Of a stretch of 40,368 bases of DNA, positions 28,168 to 36,736 are shown piece after piece. Below the pieces are notes generated by a model. It worked only from the letters and a program-made list of their open reading frames with translations. It did not search any database and was not told the DNA's origin. The first letter of the stretch is position 1, and the number at the start of each line of letters is the position of its first letter. The translations under genes were made by a program, and so were the position numbers. Source of the DNA: Bodo saltans (lineage: Eukaryota; Euglenozoa; Kinetoplastea; Eubodonida; Bodonidae); contig CYKH01001775.1 of NCBI GenBank assembly GCA_001460835.1, forward strand, positions 1-40,368, in the 5' to 3' direction.

Positions 28168-29343
28168 ATGTCCCACTACTTTCGAACGGCAGCCAAGTGT
28201 GATTTATCAATTGCGTCGAAGGCATCGATGCCCCTCTACAATGACAGCCAAGGCAACGATGATGCAACAAACTGTAGCACTACTGTATCAGACGCAACGG
28301 TCACCACTGTCGCCGCACCTGCTCGCTACGTGCGCGATGATGTGCGCGACAGCGACAACGACTTTCAGCGAAGCCGCGCCCTTTTAGATGGTCCCAAGCA
28401 TGAGGGCATCCGACTCAACGTGAAACGTGAATCAAATGTACTGCAGCACCTTGCCAAGCGAGAAGAGCAGCAACGTCTGCGAGCTTTGGAAGAGGCAGCC
28501 CTTACTGAGAAGTTACTTGCCAACATTGAGCGTTCACGTGGCGAAACGTCTTCTGTGGAAGCACAGTTGAGCCGCACCGCCCCAACAACAGCCAACACCA
28601 ACTTTTCAACTGTAGCAACCAGCAGTGCCACTACACCAGCTCCTTTTAATGTTACTGCTCCATCGTTGTCAGAAACAAAATCAACTGGACATTCTGACCC
28701 TATCCCGATATTTGAGAGAATCAAGATTGAAGAAGCCCGCCAACTCCGCCGTGAAACCCTCCTTGGCCCAGTAGCGCAACGAATGGACGCCTCTTATGGA
28801 GGCAGCATTATATCTTTGTACAATGCTCTTACCCTAGAGACTATCTTGGCGGAAGACTCTTCAACACCCCCGTCGGTACGTGCAGTTGCTCAACAACAAC
28901 GATTCATTTTGGCAACGAAGACAAATAACGACGATGCTCAGCAGCATGCACCTCATTTGTTCACAGCGGCCCGTGACGCCAGTTATGCCAAACGGGAAGA
29001 ACTTGCTCAGCGACTTCAGCACGTTCGAGAGAACGAATCTAGAGAAGATGCTGCGCGGATGGCAGTCCGCCAGCTGCGTGATGCAGATTCCAAAACAGTC
29101 CTCCGAGAAACACTAGAGCAGGACCACCTTCGTAGGGAGTACGTCGACTCGTCTCGGTTGCTCAAGATCGCCCAACACCACGAATCCTCGCTTCTCGGTG
29201 CTTTCGATGTGGAGCGTCGCACTGACCCACTGCTTCCGCATTTCCCTGAGAATGTCAAAGTTGCAATGCAGTTTTCGAAAAAGCCACCGCATCCTGTCGA
29301 TGTATACCAAGCTGCAGTTCGTGAACGCATGCAAGTAGAATAG
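28168..29343 (+). CDS. Hypothetical charged helical protein
   Basis: A 391-residue protein I do not recognise. Residues 1-70 are polar. Residues about 90-130 form a charged helix (KREEQQRLRALEEAA). Residues 130-180 are Thr/Ala-rich linker. Residues about 180-391 are almost wholly helical, rich in Arg, Glu and Gln, with short conserved-looking elements (LLGPVAQRMDASYGG near 195 and PHFPENVKVAMQFSK near 360). There is no membrane segment, Cys cluster or nucleotide-binding motif. The composition is like flagellar or cytoskeletal structural proteins, but that is inference from composition alone. The start is fixed by the acceptor immediately upstream. Confidence 0.78.
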   Translation: MSHYFRTAAKCDLSIASKASMPLYNDSQGNDDATNCSTTVSDATVTTVAAPARYVRDDVRDSDNDFQRSRALLDGPKHEGIRLNVKRESNVLQHLAKREEQQRLRALEEAALTEKLLANIERSRGETSSVEAQLSRTAPTTANTNFSTVATSSATTPAPFNVTAPSLSETKSTGHSDPIPIFERIKIEEARQLRRETLLGPVAQRMDASYGGSIISLYNALTLETILAEDSSTPPSVRAVAQQQRFILATKTNNDDAQQHAPHLFTAARDASYAKREELAQRLQHVRENESREDAARMAVRQLRDADSKTVLRETLEQDHLRREYVDSSRLLKIAQHHESSLLGAFDVERRTDPLLPHFPENVKVAMQFSKKPPHPVDVYQAAVRERMQVE

Positions 29344-29436
29344 CGAAGAGGGTAACTTCCCTGCTAGAGAGAACCTGCGCAAACAGGATATTACCACCGC
29401 TTTTTGCACCCCTCCCTTGCTCTTGTTCTTTTGTAG

Positions 29437-30447
29437 ATGTTCAGATCAACCGGAACACAACAGGTTTTCGGATGCATGTGTAACATTCTTCTCGCTGAGA
29501 ATGAGAGCTGGTTTTGTTGTTTATTATGGGTTTACACTTGGGTTCAAAGAAACAAGCCAAAGACTTCCATCCTAGAACCCTTCAATCAATCTAAAATGAA
29601 GCGATTTTCTGGAAAAGTTTGTGTCGTCACTGGTTCTACCGATGGCATCGGCTACGCGATCGCGGAACGTTTCGCAAAAGAAGGTGGAAAAGTGTTTGTC
29701 TCTTCTCGAAAAGAATCCAACGTGTCCGCTGCAATTAAAAACCTCCAACAGCACGCAGAATCCCCCGCTCATATCGCTGGCTGCGTCTGCCACGTGAACA
29801 AAGCGGACCATCGGAAGGCGTTATTGGAAAGCGTCAAGGCTGCTCACGGCTCTATCGATGTTTTGGTTCTCAACGCGGCGTCGTCAACCTTTTTTGGGCC
29901 TGTTCTGGACACACCAGCGAAGGCTCTTGATCATATGGTCGACACAAACATCAAGTCTACCTTCCTCCTTGCACAGGAATCCGTTCCGTTTCTGACACAA
30001 CCGTCAACCTTTGCGGCAGGCGGATTTTCTACAAATCTCTTGTTAGTTGCGTCCATTGCAGGGTATGCACCTTCTTCTCCAATCGGCGTCTACGGGATCA
30101 CAAAGTCCGCCATGCTGGGCATGACAAAGGCATTTGCCGTGGACCTTGCGCCTAAAGGTATTCGGGTCAATGCGGTGGCGCCGGGTGTGATTCGTACATC
30201 TTTCTCAAGTCTTCTTGTCGACGCGTTTGATGCAAAGGCTCAAGCAAAGAGCGAAGGGAAAGTTTTTGCACCAGAGGTAGACTCACCACTTGCCAGCGTC
30301 CCTGAGTCGTTGTCGTCGTGCTTGATGAACCGTGTCGGTGAGGTGTCTGAGGTTGCTGCGACCGCTGCGTTCTTGTGCTCATCTGACGCATCGTATGTGA
30401 CAGGTGAGGTGATGGTGATATCCGGTGGCATCAACGCGCGGCTGTAG
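29437..30447 (+). CDS. Short-chain dehydrogenase/reductase (DHRS4-like) with peroxisomal PTS1 tail
   Basis: An NAD(P)(H)-dependent oxidoreductase of the classical SDR family. Counting from the inner ATG at 29596 it has 283 residues. The cofactor glycine motif is TGSTDGIG, the NNAG-like motif is LNAAS, and the active site combines the Ser of VASIAGY with the YGITK motif (Tyr and Lys). The C-terminal SGGINARL ends in ARL, an acceptable type 1 peroxisomal (glycosomal) signal; mammalian DHRS4 is likewise peroxisomal. The outer ATG at 29437 abuts its acceptor AG (29435-29436) and adds 53 residues with a Cys- and Trp-rich hydrophobic patch unlike the family. The inner ATG follows a second possible acceptor near 29549-29550 and gives the standard SDR start (MKRFSGKVCVVTG). 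The inner start is likelier for the enzyme. Substrate unknown. Confidence 0.88.
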   Translation: MFRSTGTQQVFGCMCNILLAENESWFCCLLWVYTWVQRNKPKTSILEPFNQSKMKRFSGKVCVVTGSTDGIGYAIAERFAKEGGKVFVSSRKESNVSAAIKNLQQHAESPAHIAGCVCHVNKADHRKALLESVKAAHGSIDVLVLNAASSTFFGPVLDTPAKALDHMVDTNIKSTFLLAQESVPFLTQPSTFAAGGFSTNLLLVASIAGYAPSSPIGVYGITKSAMLGMTKAFAVDLAPKGIRVNAVAPGVIRTSFSSLLVDAFDAKAQAKSEGKVFAPEVDSPLASVPESLSSCLMNRVGEVSEVAATAAFLCSSDASYVTGEVMVISGGINARL

Positions 30448-30643
30448 GTTCCAGCACTTGTTGTTCCTTTCCCCGTTTTCTTTTTTTTCGTACGATTATT
30501 TCCCTTTATCTTTTTCACGCTGTTTTCTTCGTATTGTTGCTCCAGTTCTATGTGGTCGAGAATTTTGTTAGCTTTTTTTTATTCCCTTTGTTGAAAAACA
30601 CTAAGCCCACAAAAGAATCCACTCACGCGGTTGCCTGCATCAA

Positions 30644-32971
30644 ATGTCAACAACAACAACCAGTAGTGGCGCTGCTGTTACTGTTGTGTTGGACCATCCT
30701 CGTCACTATCAATCTCCTGACGAGTACACTGCTCAAGTGCAGCAAGCCACAGAGACATTGCAGGTTGTCCTTACATCAGTTAGATGTGTTCCTCCACGAC
30801 CATCGTCATCCCCAACAATTGTGGGGCTCGACGCAGAATGGACAACGCGAGAGGAAGATGTGGCCGTGGGAGGCACCAGTGAACCTCCGGCACAAAAGCG
30901 GAAACGAATTTGCAGTAAACTCGCATTGCTACAGCTCGCGCTCCCTAGTCGCACAACAGTATGCATCCGACTTTATCCTGAGATGTATGACAGCAATGTC
31001 ACGAATCTTTCTCAGCATCAGGCAGTGTTGCTTTCGACGCTTAAGGAGTTTCTTGAAAATCGATTCATTTTAAAAAGCGGCGTTGGTGTGGAAAACGATG
31101 TCAAAAAGCTTTTTACGGATTGGGGACTTGCCACACACAGCTGGCTTGATCTCGTTGGTATTCAAGCCGTAGTTCCGCGCGCTGTCGTGCAAACATTCTT
31201 TGAGTCTCCACGACCTTCTCACTGGTCAAGTAAACCGACGTCACTCCCACGATTTCCGAAAAGTCTGAGAGACCTTGCATCCGCGTGGCTTGGCCGTGAG
31301 CTTGGGAAGGAACTGAACATTGCTCTCAGCGACTGGGCAAACGTTGAGCTTCAACTGACACCGGAGCAGCTTGAGTACGCCGTTGCAGATGCCGAGGCTT
31401 CCCGTGATGTTGCACTGGCGATTCTTGGCGTCGCGGAAATGCATTTGAAGATTCCCGGCAGCACAGAAAGTGAGATTGTGAACCAGATTGTGAACAGTGC
31501 ACTCGAAACCTCTCCGCTGAAATTACAATCGAAGTCCAGCGCTTCAGGACAAATGCGCTCCGAAGGTTGCAGCCGCCGCGGGCATGAACCACCTTCTGCA
31601 ACGGAGCTTGATCGTGCTTCAAGTTGGCTGGAAGTGCGTAAGAAAGCGTACTACGACAACATTATGACGTATGATTGCGACGGGGATCTTCTGTTCACCA
31701 TCGACAAAAAGAAGGCGGAATGGTACGTGGAAAAGAAAGGGCTTGGCAAGATCAAGGAGTACCGCCGACTTTCCGATGACGTTCTGGTGCCTGCCGCGAT
31801 GGTGGAAGACATTCGCACTTCTGATCCGGACGCATTCGGTGCAGATTACGTTGTTGCCAGCGTTCAACTAACCTTTAAACCTGATTTTGAACGATTCAAC
31901 GACACGCATATCCGGCGAGACTTGGATTACTTCCGTCTGCCGAAGGACAACAAATGCGTCGTGTGTGGTATGCCTGACAAAGTCATTCGATGTGCAGTTG
32001 TGCCGCTCATGTACAGGAAATATTTTCCAAGGACGTATGTGAGTCATAACAGCTACGACTTGCTGCTTGTGTGCCCAAAGTGTTTTGTGAAGGTCAACTT
32101 TCATCACGATCGTGAGCGTGAGCGAATTGCCGAGGAGTATCAATTTCCCCTTGCGACCAACCAAAAAGTGCCTCTGAAGTTGCAGAAATTAGATGCCGGC
32201 GATGTCGGGCCGCAGAAGCCACTCACTGCGTTCGAATTCACGCGTGAGACAAGGCATTCTGTGCAGCAAATTGTGAAGTTTGCGAGTGCCCTTCTTCGAA
32301 ATCTGAAGGCGACTGAGCAGGAGGTGCAACAACTACCATCCGAAATACCTCTATCCGCCAGTACCGACGCAAAGGAAAACGATGCTGCTGAGAAGCGACA
32401 AAAGAAAATCAAATCGAATCCTCGTGCATCGCGCAAGCCTGCTGGAGGTGAAGGCATCGCCGTGCGTAACGCTGCTTGGATTCCGTTGGATAAATTGGAG
32501 GCGATGGAATCGTTTGTGTGGACAAACACACCAAAGTTTTCGGCATTTGGAATGAGTGGCGATGATGTGTCGTCAGTAGTTGGCGTCGATCTTGCCCTTC
32601 GGAAACGGCTGCTGGAGAAGATTGCGTTGTCCGATGTTCACGCGGTGGTTTCCGTTGCTGTTTCGGAAGCGTTTCCGCAAGTTGCGGCCGTTACAGTAGA
32701 CACGCAAACACCATCAACATCTGTCTCGCATGACTCTGCCGTCGGTCACGAAGGCCTCACTGCGACAACCATACCTCAATCACTTCCGCAACTTCGGTTA
32801 GATAATCACGCTGCCTACGTTGTGTCTCAGGTCGTGCAAAAGTATCCTGGGAATGTTGATGCGGGCGTGGGAGAATTTATTCTGCGGTGGCGACGATTGT
32901 TTGTTGAAAAACTGCTTCCACTGCATCTTCCAACTGGCTGGCGGGTGGACGATGGGATCATACTTCCGTGA
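30644..32971 (+). CDS. EXD2: EXD2-like 3'-5' exonuclease
   Basis: A 775-residue protein matching the EXD2 architecture. The DEDDy exonuclease domain covers about 55-262. Expected metal ligands are present: D63 and E65 in GLDAEW, D152 in GVGVENDVKKL, and Y245 with D249 in YAVAD. The second, HNH-like EXD2 region starts near 333 (YYDNIMTYDCDGDLLFTID, then KKAEWYVEKKGLGK). It includes a zinc-type set C438/C441 (CVVC), H468 (VSHNSYDLLL) and C477/C480 (CPKC). Known EXD2 is linked to DNA-end resection and to mitochondrial RNA or translation. No N-terminal membrane anchor is visible here. Residues about 520-775 are a lineage-specific extension without recognised domain. The ATG is the first after AG 30604-30605. 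Confidence 0.9.
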   Translation: MSTTTTSSGAAVTVVLDHPRHYQSPDEYTAQVQQATETLQVVLTSVRCVPPRPSSSPTIVGLDAEWTTREEDVAVGGTSEPPAQKRKRICSKLALLQLALPSRTTVCIRLYPEMYDSNVTNLSQHQAVLLSTLKEFLENRFILKSGVGVENDVKKLFTDWGLATHSWLDLVGIQAVVPRAVVQTFFESPRPSHWSSKPTSLPRFPKSLRDLASAWLGRELGKELNIALSDWANVELQLTPEQLEYAVADAEASRDVALAILGVAEMHLKIPGSTESEIVNQIVNSALETSPLKLQSKSSASGQMRSEGCSRRGHEPPSATELDRASSWLEVRKKAYYDNIMTYDCDGDLLFTIDKKKAEWYVEKKGLGKIKEYRRLSDDVLVPAAMVEDIRTSDPDAFGADYVVASVQLTFKPDFERFNDTHIRRDLDYFRLPKDNKCVVCGMPDKVIRCAVVPLMYRKYFPRTYVSHNSYDLLLVCPKCFVKVNFHHDRERERIAEEYQFPLATNQKVPLKLQKLDAGDVGPQKPLTAFEFTRETRHSVQQIVKFASALLRNLKATEQEVQQLPSEIPLSASTDAKENDAAEKRQKKIKSNPRASRKPAGGEGIAVRNAAWIPLDKLEAMESFVWTNTPKFSAFGMSGDDVSSVVGVDLALRKRLLEKIALSDVHAVVSVAVSEAFPQVAAVTVDTQTPSTSVSHDSAVGHEGLTATTIPQSLPQLRLDNHAAYVVSQVVQKYPGNVDAGVGEFILRWRRLFVEKLLPLHLPTGWRVDDGIILP

Positions 32972-33217
32972 TGTAGGTCCCTATTTCTCTGTGTATTACA
33001 GACAGAACAATGCAAGCATCGTTGTGATTTAGGCAACATCATACCTATTATTCAAGCAATGACGGGGTTTTCTTTGCCGGACAGCAACACTAGCTCTTAA
33101 ACTCTTATTATTTCAATGATGAATAAAGTTTGGTGCATGTAACTTTAGCAGCTGTCTCTCACACAAAAAACTCCATCTTCATTTTTGTAAACTTTGAGTT
33201 TCAGGCGACAAAATCAT

Positions 33218-33907
33218 ATGCCCCTCCTGAATCTGCGAGAGCTACGCTTGACCTCTACGCGCTTTGCTGGCTATGACGAGAGGCTGTCTTTGACGGGGCT
33301 ACATCAGCTGTTCAAACTTACCAACATCAGTGAGTTGACGATTGAAAGTCATCGTTGTTGGTTGGATGAGTATTTTTTGTTTCGTCTTTCAGAGTTGCAA
33401 CGATTAAGAAAACTTGTGATCGTCGCCATGGGAGATGTCACAGATAGGGTTCTCCATCGGCTTTGCCGACTTCCACTACTGCGCGAAATTGAATTGAAGA
33501 CATCTGACTTTTTCCTATCTGTCACGTTTCCTTACACTCTTGATGGATTAGAGTGTCTGAGACTGAGCAGCATCAAAGTTACCGTTCATCGTGGACCGCG
33601 TAAAAGGAAAAACATCAACGTCGGAGTTCGACGATGCCTCATGTCGCTTGGGGTGCCTTTTTCTGTTGCTTCATGGTTGCCGTATGAAGGAAGTGCAGGG
33701 ACACTTTTCCCTGTGTTTTACTCAGCCTTCTCGATTTTTTATTTTGCCTGGTTTCTGGCGCCACTGTACGAAAATTCGTTTTACTCTGCTAACGAGCAAA
33801 TGTTGTTGAAGCTAGTGGCTATTGGTGGTTGTGCACTTGTTGTTTTTGTAACGCTTTGGACTGCTTTTGGAGTGTACGTTCGTGTTGCGCTCTCTCGGAT
33901 TCTTTGA
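33218..33907 (+). CDS. Short leucine-rich-repeat protein with two membrane segments
   Basis: A 229-residue protein. Residues 1-130 hold four or five irregular leucine-rich repeats (LLNLRELRLTS, NISELTIES, LQRLRKLVIV, LPLLREIELKTS, LECLRLSS). After a basic stretch (GPRKRKN), two hydrophobic segments at about 168-190 and 200-226 end the protein. The LRR array starts within a few residues of the ATG, with no capping motif or signal peptide. That suggests a fragment of a larger LRR membrane protein, or a cytosolic LRR face on a hairpin anchor. The ATG is the first after TTTCAG (AG at 33203-33204); an in-frame TTG upstream is part of the splice tract. Confidence 0.65.
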   Translation: MPLLNLRELRLTSTRFAGYDERLSLTGLHQLFKLTNISELTIESHRCWLDEYFLFRLSELQRLRKLVIVAMGDVTDRVLHRLCRLPLLREIELKTSDFFLSVTFPYTLDGLECLRLSSIKVTVHRGPRKRKNINVGVRRCLMSLGVPFSVASWLPYEGSAGTLFPVFYSAFSIFYFAWFLAPLYENSFYSANEQMLLKLVAIGGCALVVFVTLWTAFGVYVRVALSRIL

Positions 33908-34461
33908 TTGTGTTTTGACCAAGATCCCAAAGGAGGGTGGAGAGGGTGGGTGTTGAAAGGAAAAAGGGGGGATATTTTTTCTTTCTCTTGATAAATGAAA
34001 GACGAGCATACCAGTAGGTTTACAAATCAACAAGCAAGCAAGCAGGCAAGCAAGCAAGTTGATTACAACACGTATGTTACGACTATTGATAGACAATTTT
34101 GAACGTCTTTGACCTTCGAGATTTCGGCAAAACAGAACATCCCGATGCCGCACTTCAGAAGAAAGCGGTACCTTTTTTTTGTTTATTCGGTGCTTTCTTT
34201 GGTAAACAAACGATAAAACGCGATTAGCTTTGTCTTCCCCATACAGAAAATTGCTTCAATGAAGTCCAATTTTGTGCCAAAACAGAATATCCTGAGGTTT
34301 ACATTCCAAGTCAAGTGAGCCAATTCGTTTTTTTCCCCGGTTTATCTCCTACTACGTATTATAAAAAGTAAATTGTGTTGGCTTGAGTTTCTTTGACATG
34401 GAATTTTTGTTGTGATTTTCTTTCATCAAGTACATCAATTGTCAAAGCCAATACAACAAGA
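33908..34461 (+). other. 554-base spacer with G-rich run and CAAG microsatellite
   Basis: No gene is supported here. A purine- and G-rich run lies at 33931-33976, including four G-tracts at 33934-33950 that could form a two-layer G-quadruplex. A CAAG/CAGG tetranucleotide microsatellite lies at about 34030-34058. Two imperfect copies of a ~40-base element occur near 34124-34164 and 34270-34314. The splice tract for the transporter is at 34403-34430, with AG at 34429-34430. Confidence 0.5.
34030..34058 (+). repeat. CAAG tetranucleotide microsatellite
   Basis: About seven tandem copies of CAAG, with one CAGG variant, lie in the spacer upstream of the hexose transporter. It falls outside any supported coding region. 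Confidence 0.8.
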
Positions 34462-36024
34462 ATGGGCCTCGATTACGTTAAGGGTTTCTTTACGATTGCC
34501 GTTCTTAAAATCGCCTTTATCAACCTCGTTTGTGGCATCCTCGTTGGCGTCTGCTATGGCTTCGTGCCTGTTCACACAACCTTTATCACGATTGCCGAAA
34601 ACTGCACCCTGTACGAATCACAGGATGCGTGCGCCACCGCCATCGGCACCACCTGTCACTGGGGACCGTCTACTAACATCACCAGCAACAAGAATAAGTG
34701 TCTGTTTCCTGAGCTCGTCGATTGTCACACGCTTGATCACACGTCACCTGACGAGTGCTCTCAGTTGTCGTACTGCACATGGAGCTACGCGGACAGTTTG
34801 TGCCAACACGCAGCTGGCTACACTGCAGTTCAGTCGGGGATCTTCTCGGGCGCCATGGTGATAGGCGCACTTATCGGATCAAGTGCCATGGGCCAAATTG
34901 TGAACCGTCTTGGTCGCAAGAAAGCGATTGCGATATGCGGTGCGTGTGCATTGTTGTGCTCCGTGGTAGTCCACGCAGCATCGGCGACGCTACTTTACGG
35001 ACTCCTGATACCCGCTCGATTATTCCTGGGTGTTGTCGTTGGTGGGTTGTGCTGTGTCGGACCGATGTATGTCGACGAGATGGTCCCACAAGACTATCGA
35101 AATCCGGTTGGCATGCTGTTCCAAGTGTTCTTTACTGGTGGTATGTTACTGGCTTCTTTGCTTGGGTTCTTACTGAACCCAACAGACTTTACCGTGGATG
35201 TGAAGATGGCGATACGCCTTCAAGGTCTTGACGCGTTTCCGACCTTGGCATCGTTAGCAGTTCTGATTACTGGGCTGTTCATGCGAGAAAGCACAAAGTG
35301 GGTCAAAGATGGCGGCAGCGCTCCGGTAACTGCGACCGAGACCCTTCAACTTCTCATCAAAACATCTTATGAACCTACAAAGCATCATCAGCAGGTGCAA
35401 CAATACTCATGGAGAGACATGAAGCTGGAGCTATTTGTTGCGTTGGCTCTTGGCATGGCTCAGCAGATGACAGGCAGCAACGCAATCTTTAACTATGCGC
35501 CGAACATCACAAAGAGCATGAATTTGCAACCTCTTACAGGCAATTTGCTGGTCATGGGTTGGAACTTCTTTTGCTCTGTCCTTTCCATTCCGCTGTCATC
35601 TAAGTTTTCGATGCGACAGATGTTCCTTACTGCGACTATGGCTGCGAGTCTGTCAGGATTGATGACAGGAATCCCTGTCTATCCAGGGGTGACCACAGAA
35701 GACACACGCAGTGCGCTCGCTGCGGTTGGGATTGCCCTGTTTCTCCTTGCGTATGAGATTGGGATTGGGACATGCTTCTTTGTGCTTGCGCAAATCATGT
35801 TTCCAGAAAGCTTTCGTGCTCGTGGTTCAAGCTTTGCAATGGTGAGCATGTTCTTGTTCAACATTACTGTGACAATTTGCTTCCCGATTGCGGTAGAAGC
35901 GTTGTCCGGAGGGCCCTCTGGCGATCAGAACAAAGGTATGGGCATTACGTTTATGTTTTTTGGTGTTTGCGGACTTGTGAGCTGGGGCATTTTGTACAAT
36001 TTTCTGAAACCGTATGAAGCCTAA
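34462..36024 (+). CDS. Hexose transporter, kinetoplastid THT-like (MFS sugar porter)
   Basis: A 520-residue major facilitator superfamily sugar porter with about 12 membrane helices. The first helix (about 12-32) is followed by an exofacial loop of about 80 residues with nine Cys. This is the diagnostic feature of trypanosomatid glucose transporters. Family motifs present include NRLGRKK between TM2 and TM3, the sugar-porter QQMTGSNAIFNYAP in TM7, and PESFRARGSS after TM10. The first transport half also contains the PARLFLGVVVGG helix. It is expected at the plasma membrane or flagellar membrane and to take up glucose or fructose by facilitated diffusion; substrate is inferred. The ATG at 34462 is the first after AG 34429-34430, and the TTG-initiated extension is rejected. 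Confidence 0.92.
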   Translation: MGLDYVKGFFTIAVLKIAFINLVCGILVGVCYGFVPVHTTFITIAENCTLYESQDACATAIGTTCHWGPSTNITSNKNKCLFPELVDCHTLDHTSPDECSQLSYCTWSYADSLCQHAAGYTAVQSGIFSGAMVIGALIGSSAMGQIVNRLGRKKAIAICGACALLCSVVVHAASATLLYGLLIPARLFLGVVVGGLCCVGPMYVDEMVPQDYRNPVGMLFQVFFTGGMLLASLLGFLLNPTDFTVDVKMAIRLQGLDAFPTLASLAVLITGLFMRESTKWVKDGGSAPVTATETLQLLIKTSYEPTKHHQQVQQYSWRDMKLELFVALALGMAQQMTGSNAIFNYAPNITKSMNLQPLTGNLLVMGWNFFCSVLSIPLSSKFSMRQMFLTATMAASLSGLMTGIPVYPGVTTEDTRSALAAVGIALFLLAYEIGIGTCFFVLAQIMFPESFRARGSSFAMVSMFLFNITVTICFPIAVEALSGGPSGDQNKGMGITFMFFGVCGLVSWGILYNFLKPYEA

Positions 36025-36274
36025 GCGATAACTTGTTGTCTACGCTGTTGCGTTTTCTGTACTTTCCCACTGAACTGAGTGCGATCGTTTGGTGCCAACT
36101 ATTTACAGGACTTGACGGTTATTTTACTCTTCCTCTTCTTAATGAAGTTTATCAACCGAAACGATGGAACCTAGCGCGTGATATTTTCCTACATTTTCTT
36201 CGATTCTCTCTTGTCAGCAACACGACCAAATAAGCCATTTCTTGTTCCAATCTCGTAACTTGATCCATTTACAA

Positions 36275-36736
36275 ATGTCAGAAGAAGAACGTAAATGTTG
36301 TAACGTTTCCTTTTGTATCCTCAATCATTGTTCTCCATCGAATCAGCGCCAAAAACCAGTTCGTTCCTTGAACCATTTCCAACGCAACAATCTCTCCAAC
36401 GACCAATGCATCTGGCACTGCAACACTTTCGCTTCCAGGCCAACTTTCAAATTCCAGGCGACACGCAAGGTTCAAAGCCAAAAAGCATCATTCAGGCCGA
36501 AGTTCCAAATCTCAGGTCCCAGGCCAAAACTGAGGTTCCAGGCCAAAGACCAGGTTCCAGGCCAAAACTCAGGTTCCAGGCTAAAACTGAGGTTCCAGGC
36601 TAAAACTGAGGTTTCAGGCCAAAACTCAGGTTCCAGGCCAAAACTGAGGTTCCAGGCTAAAACTCAGGTTCCAGGCCAAAAATCAGGTTCCAGGCCAAAG
36701 ACCAGGTTCCAGGCCAAAACTGAGGTTCCAGGCTAA
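36275..36736 (+). CDS. Candidate ORF (153 aa) running into the minisatellite
   Basis: The first ATG after a strong pyrimidine tract with AG at 36216-36217 opens a 153-residue frame. The first ~60 residues are unique and Cys/Ser/Asn-rich. The rest is translated minisatellite. Because the 19-bp unit cycles through all three frames, it gives a basic peptide with a 19-residue period (RPKLRFQAK, TEVPGQ, SGS). The frame ends where a repeat variant creates TAA. It could be a chance frame or a rapidly evolving basic protein, and there is no homology support. Confidence 0.2.
   Translation: MSEEERKCCNVSFCILNHCSPSNQRQKPVRSLNHFQRNNLSNDQCIWHCNTFASRPTFKFQATRKVQSQKASFRPKFQISGPRPKLRFQAKDQVPGQNSGSRLKLRFQAKTEVSGQNSGSRPKLRFQAKTQVPGQKSGSRPKTRFQAKTEVPG

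Noticed and set aside
30534..31073. A 179-codon frame overlapping the start of EXD2
   Set aside because: It begins in the intergenic T-rich tract and continues out of frame with the well-recognised exonuclease.
36033..36233. A 66-codon frame after the hexose transporter
   Set aside because: It starts at TTG without an ATG near the start and lies in the expected 3' UTR.
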